A DNA stretch of 51,419 nucleotides from NCBI GenBank assembly GCA_029558955.1, contig JAKQCW010000336.1, positions 1-51,419 of the forward strand, written 5' to 3'. Positions within the stretch are counted from its first letter, which is position 1, and every line of letters starts with the position of its first letter. The notes beneath the pieces were generated by a model. The model did not search any database, was not told where the DNA came from, and saw only the letters and a program-made list of their open reading frames with translations. This document shows positions 50,450 through 51,419 of the stretch, piece by piece. This DNA is from Chloroflexota bacterium (GTDB lineage: Bacteria; Chloroflexota; Anaerolineae; JAAEKA01). The translations under genes were made by a program, and so were the position numbers.

Positions 50450-51394
50450 TCAGCCATTGGCAGTTGCTCCGGGGAGACCAGCGGTCAAGCTGGCCAGCGC
50501 GGCGATCACCTCGGCCAGAGAGCGCGGATCTCTGATGACCCCATCCAGCGGGGCCACATGCTCAAAATCTGGCGCAGCGTCCGCGGGGAGCTCGTCGGGC
50601 GCAGGTTGCAGCGGCAGCAGCACCGCGTCCAGCCCCTGTCGGTCCAGCCAGCGGTTGCCCTGCACCACCAGCGGGGACGTGTTGGCGTCGCCGGCCAGCA
50701 GCCCCAGCAGATGGGTGCGCCGGGTGAGGGCTTGGACGCGGTAGACCTCGCGCATGGCGCTGAGGGTGATCTGGCCGGGGGCGGTGCCGGCGGTCTCGCC
50801 TGCGCCGGCGGGCGGATCGGGCGCGGCGAAGCTGAGCAGGGCGTGTCGATGGCGAAAGGCCAGCAGCCGGCTGAGCAGGCCGTGCGGGCCCATGGCGATG
50901 GCGATGGTGGGCCGCGTCGCCTCGGCCAGCAGGTGGAGCACCGGGGCGCAGTCGGCCAGCCGCTGCGCCATGCCCACCAGCTTGACCACATCCGCGCCGG
51001 CCAGCCACAGCCGCTCAGCCTGCGCGGCCAGGTCGGCCGGCATGGCGGCGAAGTCGTGCCGCGACAGGATCACCTGGGTGCGGCTGCGGTCCAGGTCGGC
51101 GATCTCCCCGGCCGCGTCCCATTCCAGGTCGACGTAGTCTGCGCCCAGCGCGGCGGCCTGGCGCAGCAGGTCCAGGCGCTCAGCCTCGCTGCCCTGCCAG
51201 CGGCCCCCTTCACGCGGCGGCCGGCAGGTGACGATCACCGGCAGCGGTCGGTCGGCCAGCAGCGCCGGCAGGTCGAACTCGCGCATCAGGTCCAGGCGCA
51301 GCTCGGCCAGATCGGCGCGGCCCGCGGCCTGCTGCATGGCCGCCAGGGCGGCGGCGGTGTCGGAAGCGGCGATGGCGATGGCGAGAGAGGTCAT
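50450..51394 (-). CDS. aroD: type I 3-dehydroquinate dehydratase with remnant of shikimate dehydrogenase domain
   Basis: A 314-residue protein. Residues 1-222 are type I dehydroquinase: ELRLDLM, VIVTCRPPREGG, YVDLEWD, ILSRHDF (His113), GADVVKLVGMA (Schiff-base Lys138), MGPHGLLSRLLAF, APGQITLSAM. From about 223 it continues as the start of an AroE domain, TRRTHLLGLLAGDANTSPLV, then DRQGLDAVLLPLQP, but stops before the catalytic and NADP-binding parts, with a low-complexity tail. It looks like an AroD-AroE fusion that lost most of AroE. The dehydratase part should still act in the shikimate pathway. The start codon abuts another heptamer repeat. Confidence 0.88.
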   Translation of the reverse strand: MTSLAIAIAASDTAAALAAMQQAAGRADLAELRLDLMREFDLPALLADRPLPVIVTCRPPREGGRWQGSEAERLDLLRQAAALGADYVDLEWDAAGEIADLDRSRTQVILSRHDFAAMPADLAAQAERLWLAGADVVKLVGMAQRLADCAPVLHLLAEATRPTIAIAMGPHGLLSRLLAFRHRHALLSFAAPDPPAGAGETAGTAPGQITLSAMREVYRVQALTRRTHLLGLLAGDANTSPLVVQGNRWLDRQGLDAVLLPLQPAPDELPADAAPDFEHVAPLDGVIRDPRSLAEVIAALASLTAGLPGATANG

Positions 51395-51419
51395 GGTGGG
51401 GTAACTCGTAACTCGTAAC
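51395..51419. repeat. TAACTCG heptamers at the window end
   Basis: TAACTCG copies directly upstream of the aroD start codon (minus strand). Reverse complement of the TACGAGT form seen at 26.8 and 47.9 kb. Confidence 0.8.

Overview
The window looks like a chromosomal segment of a GC-rich Chloroflexota bacterium, most likely from the Anaerolineae/Caldilineae side. This is an inference from gene content and style. The signs are membrane proteins of the 6-pyruvoyl-tetrahydropterin-synthase-related type, secreted proteins ending in a short YLP-type tail, an AfsR/LuxR-like XRE-NB-ARC-TPR regulator, tandem glgC paralogues, a T-box leader, and many heptameric short tandem repeats between and inside genes. 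Promoters resembling TTGNCN-17-TANAAT recur, so sigma70-type recognition is probably ordinary.

Layout. 0.1-5.2 kb holds a surface-polysaccharide cluster: two soluble GT4-type glycosyltransferases, one GT-C membrane glycosyltransferase and a decayed gene tail. 5.3-6.1 kb is a DegV protein. 6.3-14.1 kb is the most unusual block. It has a lipoprotein with a CLCA-like metalloprotease signature overlapped by a beta-rich partner, a divergent TPR-CHAT putative cysteine protease, a convergent ECF sigma/zinc anti-sigma pair with a good promoter, and a secreted SH3-like protein. 14.2-18.1 kb holds a truncated nucleotidyltransferase remnant with its small partner, a solitary RHH antitoxin-like gene and a large XRE-NTPase-TPR regulator. 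18.2-21.9 kb encodes three exported proteins: a lipoprotein, a PLL-like propeller and a beta-helix protein. 22.1-28.7 kb encodes three polytopic membrane proteins and a Nudix hydrolase. 28.7-33.3 kb encodes a LysM protein, a histidine phosphatase, an alpha/beta hydrolase and a MetV-MetF fusion.

33.4-36.7 kb carries tRNA-Val(GAC), then a T-box leader with a readable ACC (Thr) specifier, then a 1-kb two-gene segment with different composition, and only then thrS. 37-40.3 kb holds kynureninase, a FemAB-like transferase and an exonuclease-WYL fusion. 40.5-43.5 kb holds tandem ADP-glucose pyrophosphorylase genes, the second without catalytic residues, and a cold-shock gene behind a promoter-terminator leader. 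43.6-51.4 kb holds fabH, fabF, a quinone oxidoreductase, a 51-bp tandem array, a PcrA/UvrD helicase and a 3-dehydroquinate dehydratase with a stub of shikimate dehydrogenase.

A theme through the window is short tandem repeats, mostly 7-mers. They fill the gap from a stop codon to the next start codon and once lie in frame inside a glycosyltransferase. All functions come from reading motifs by eye; no database search was possible.
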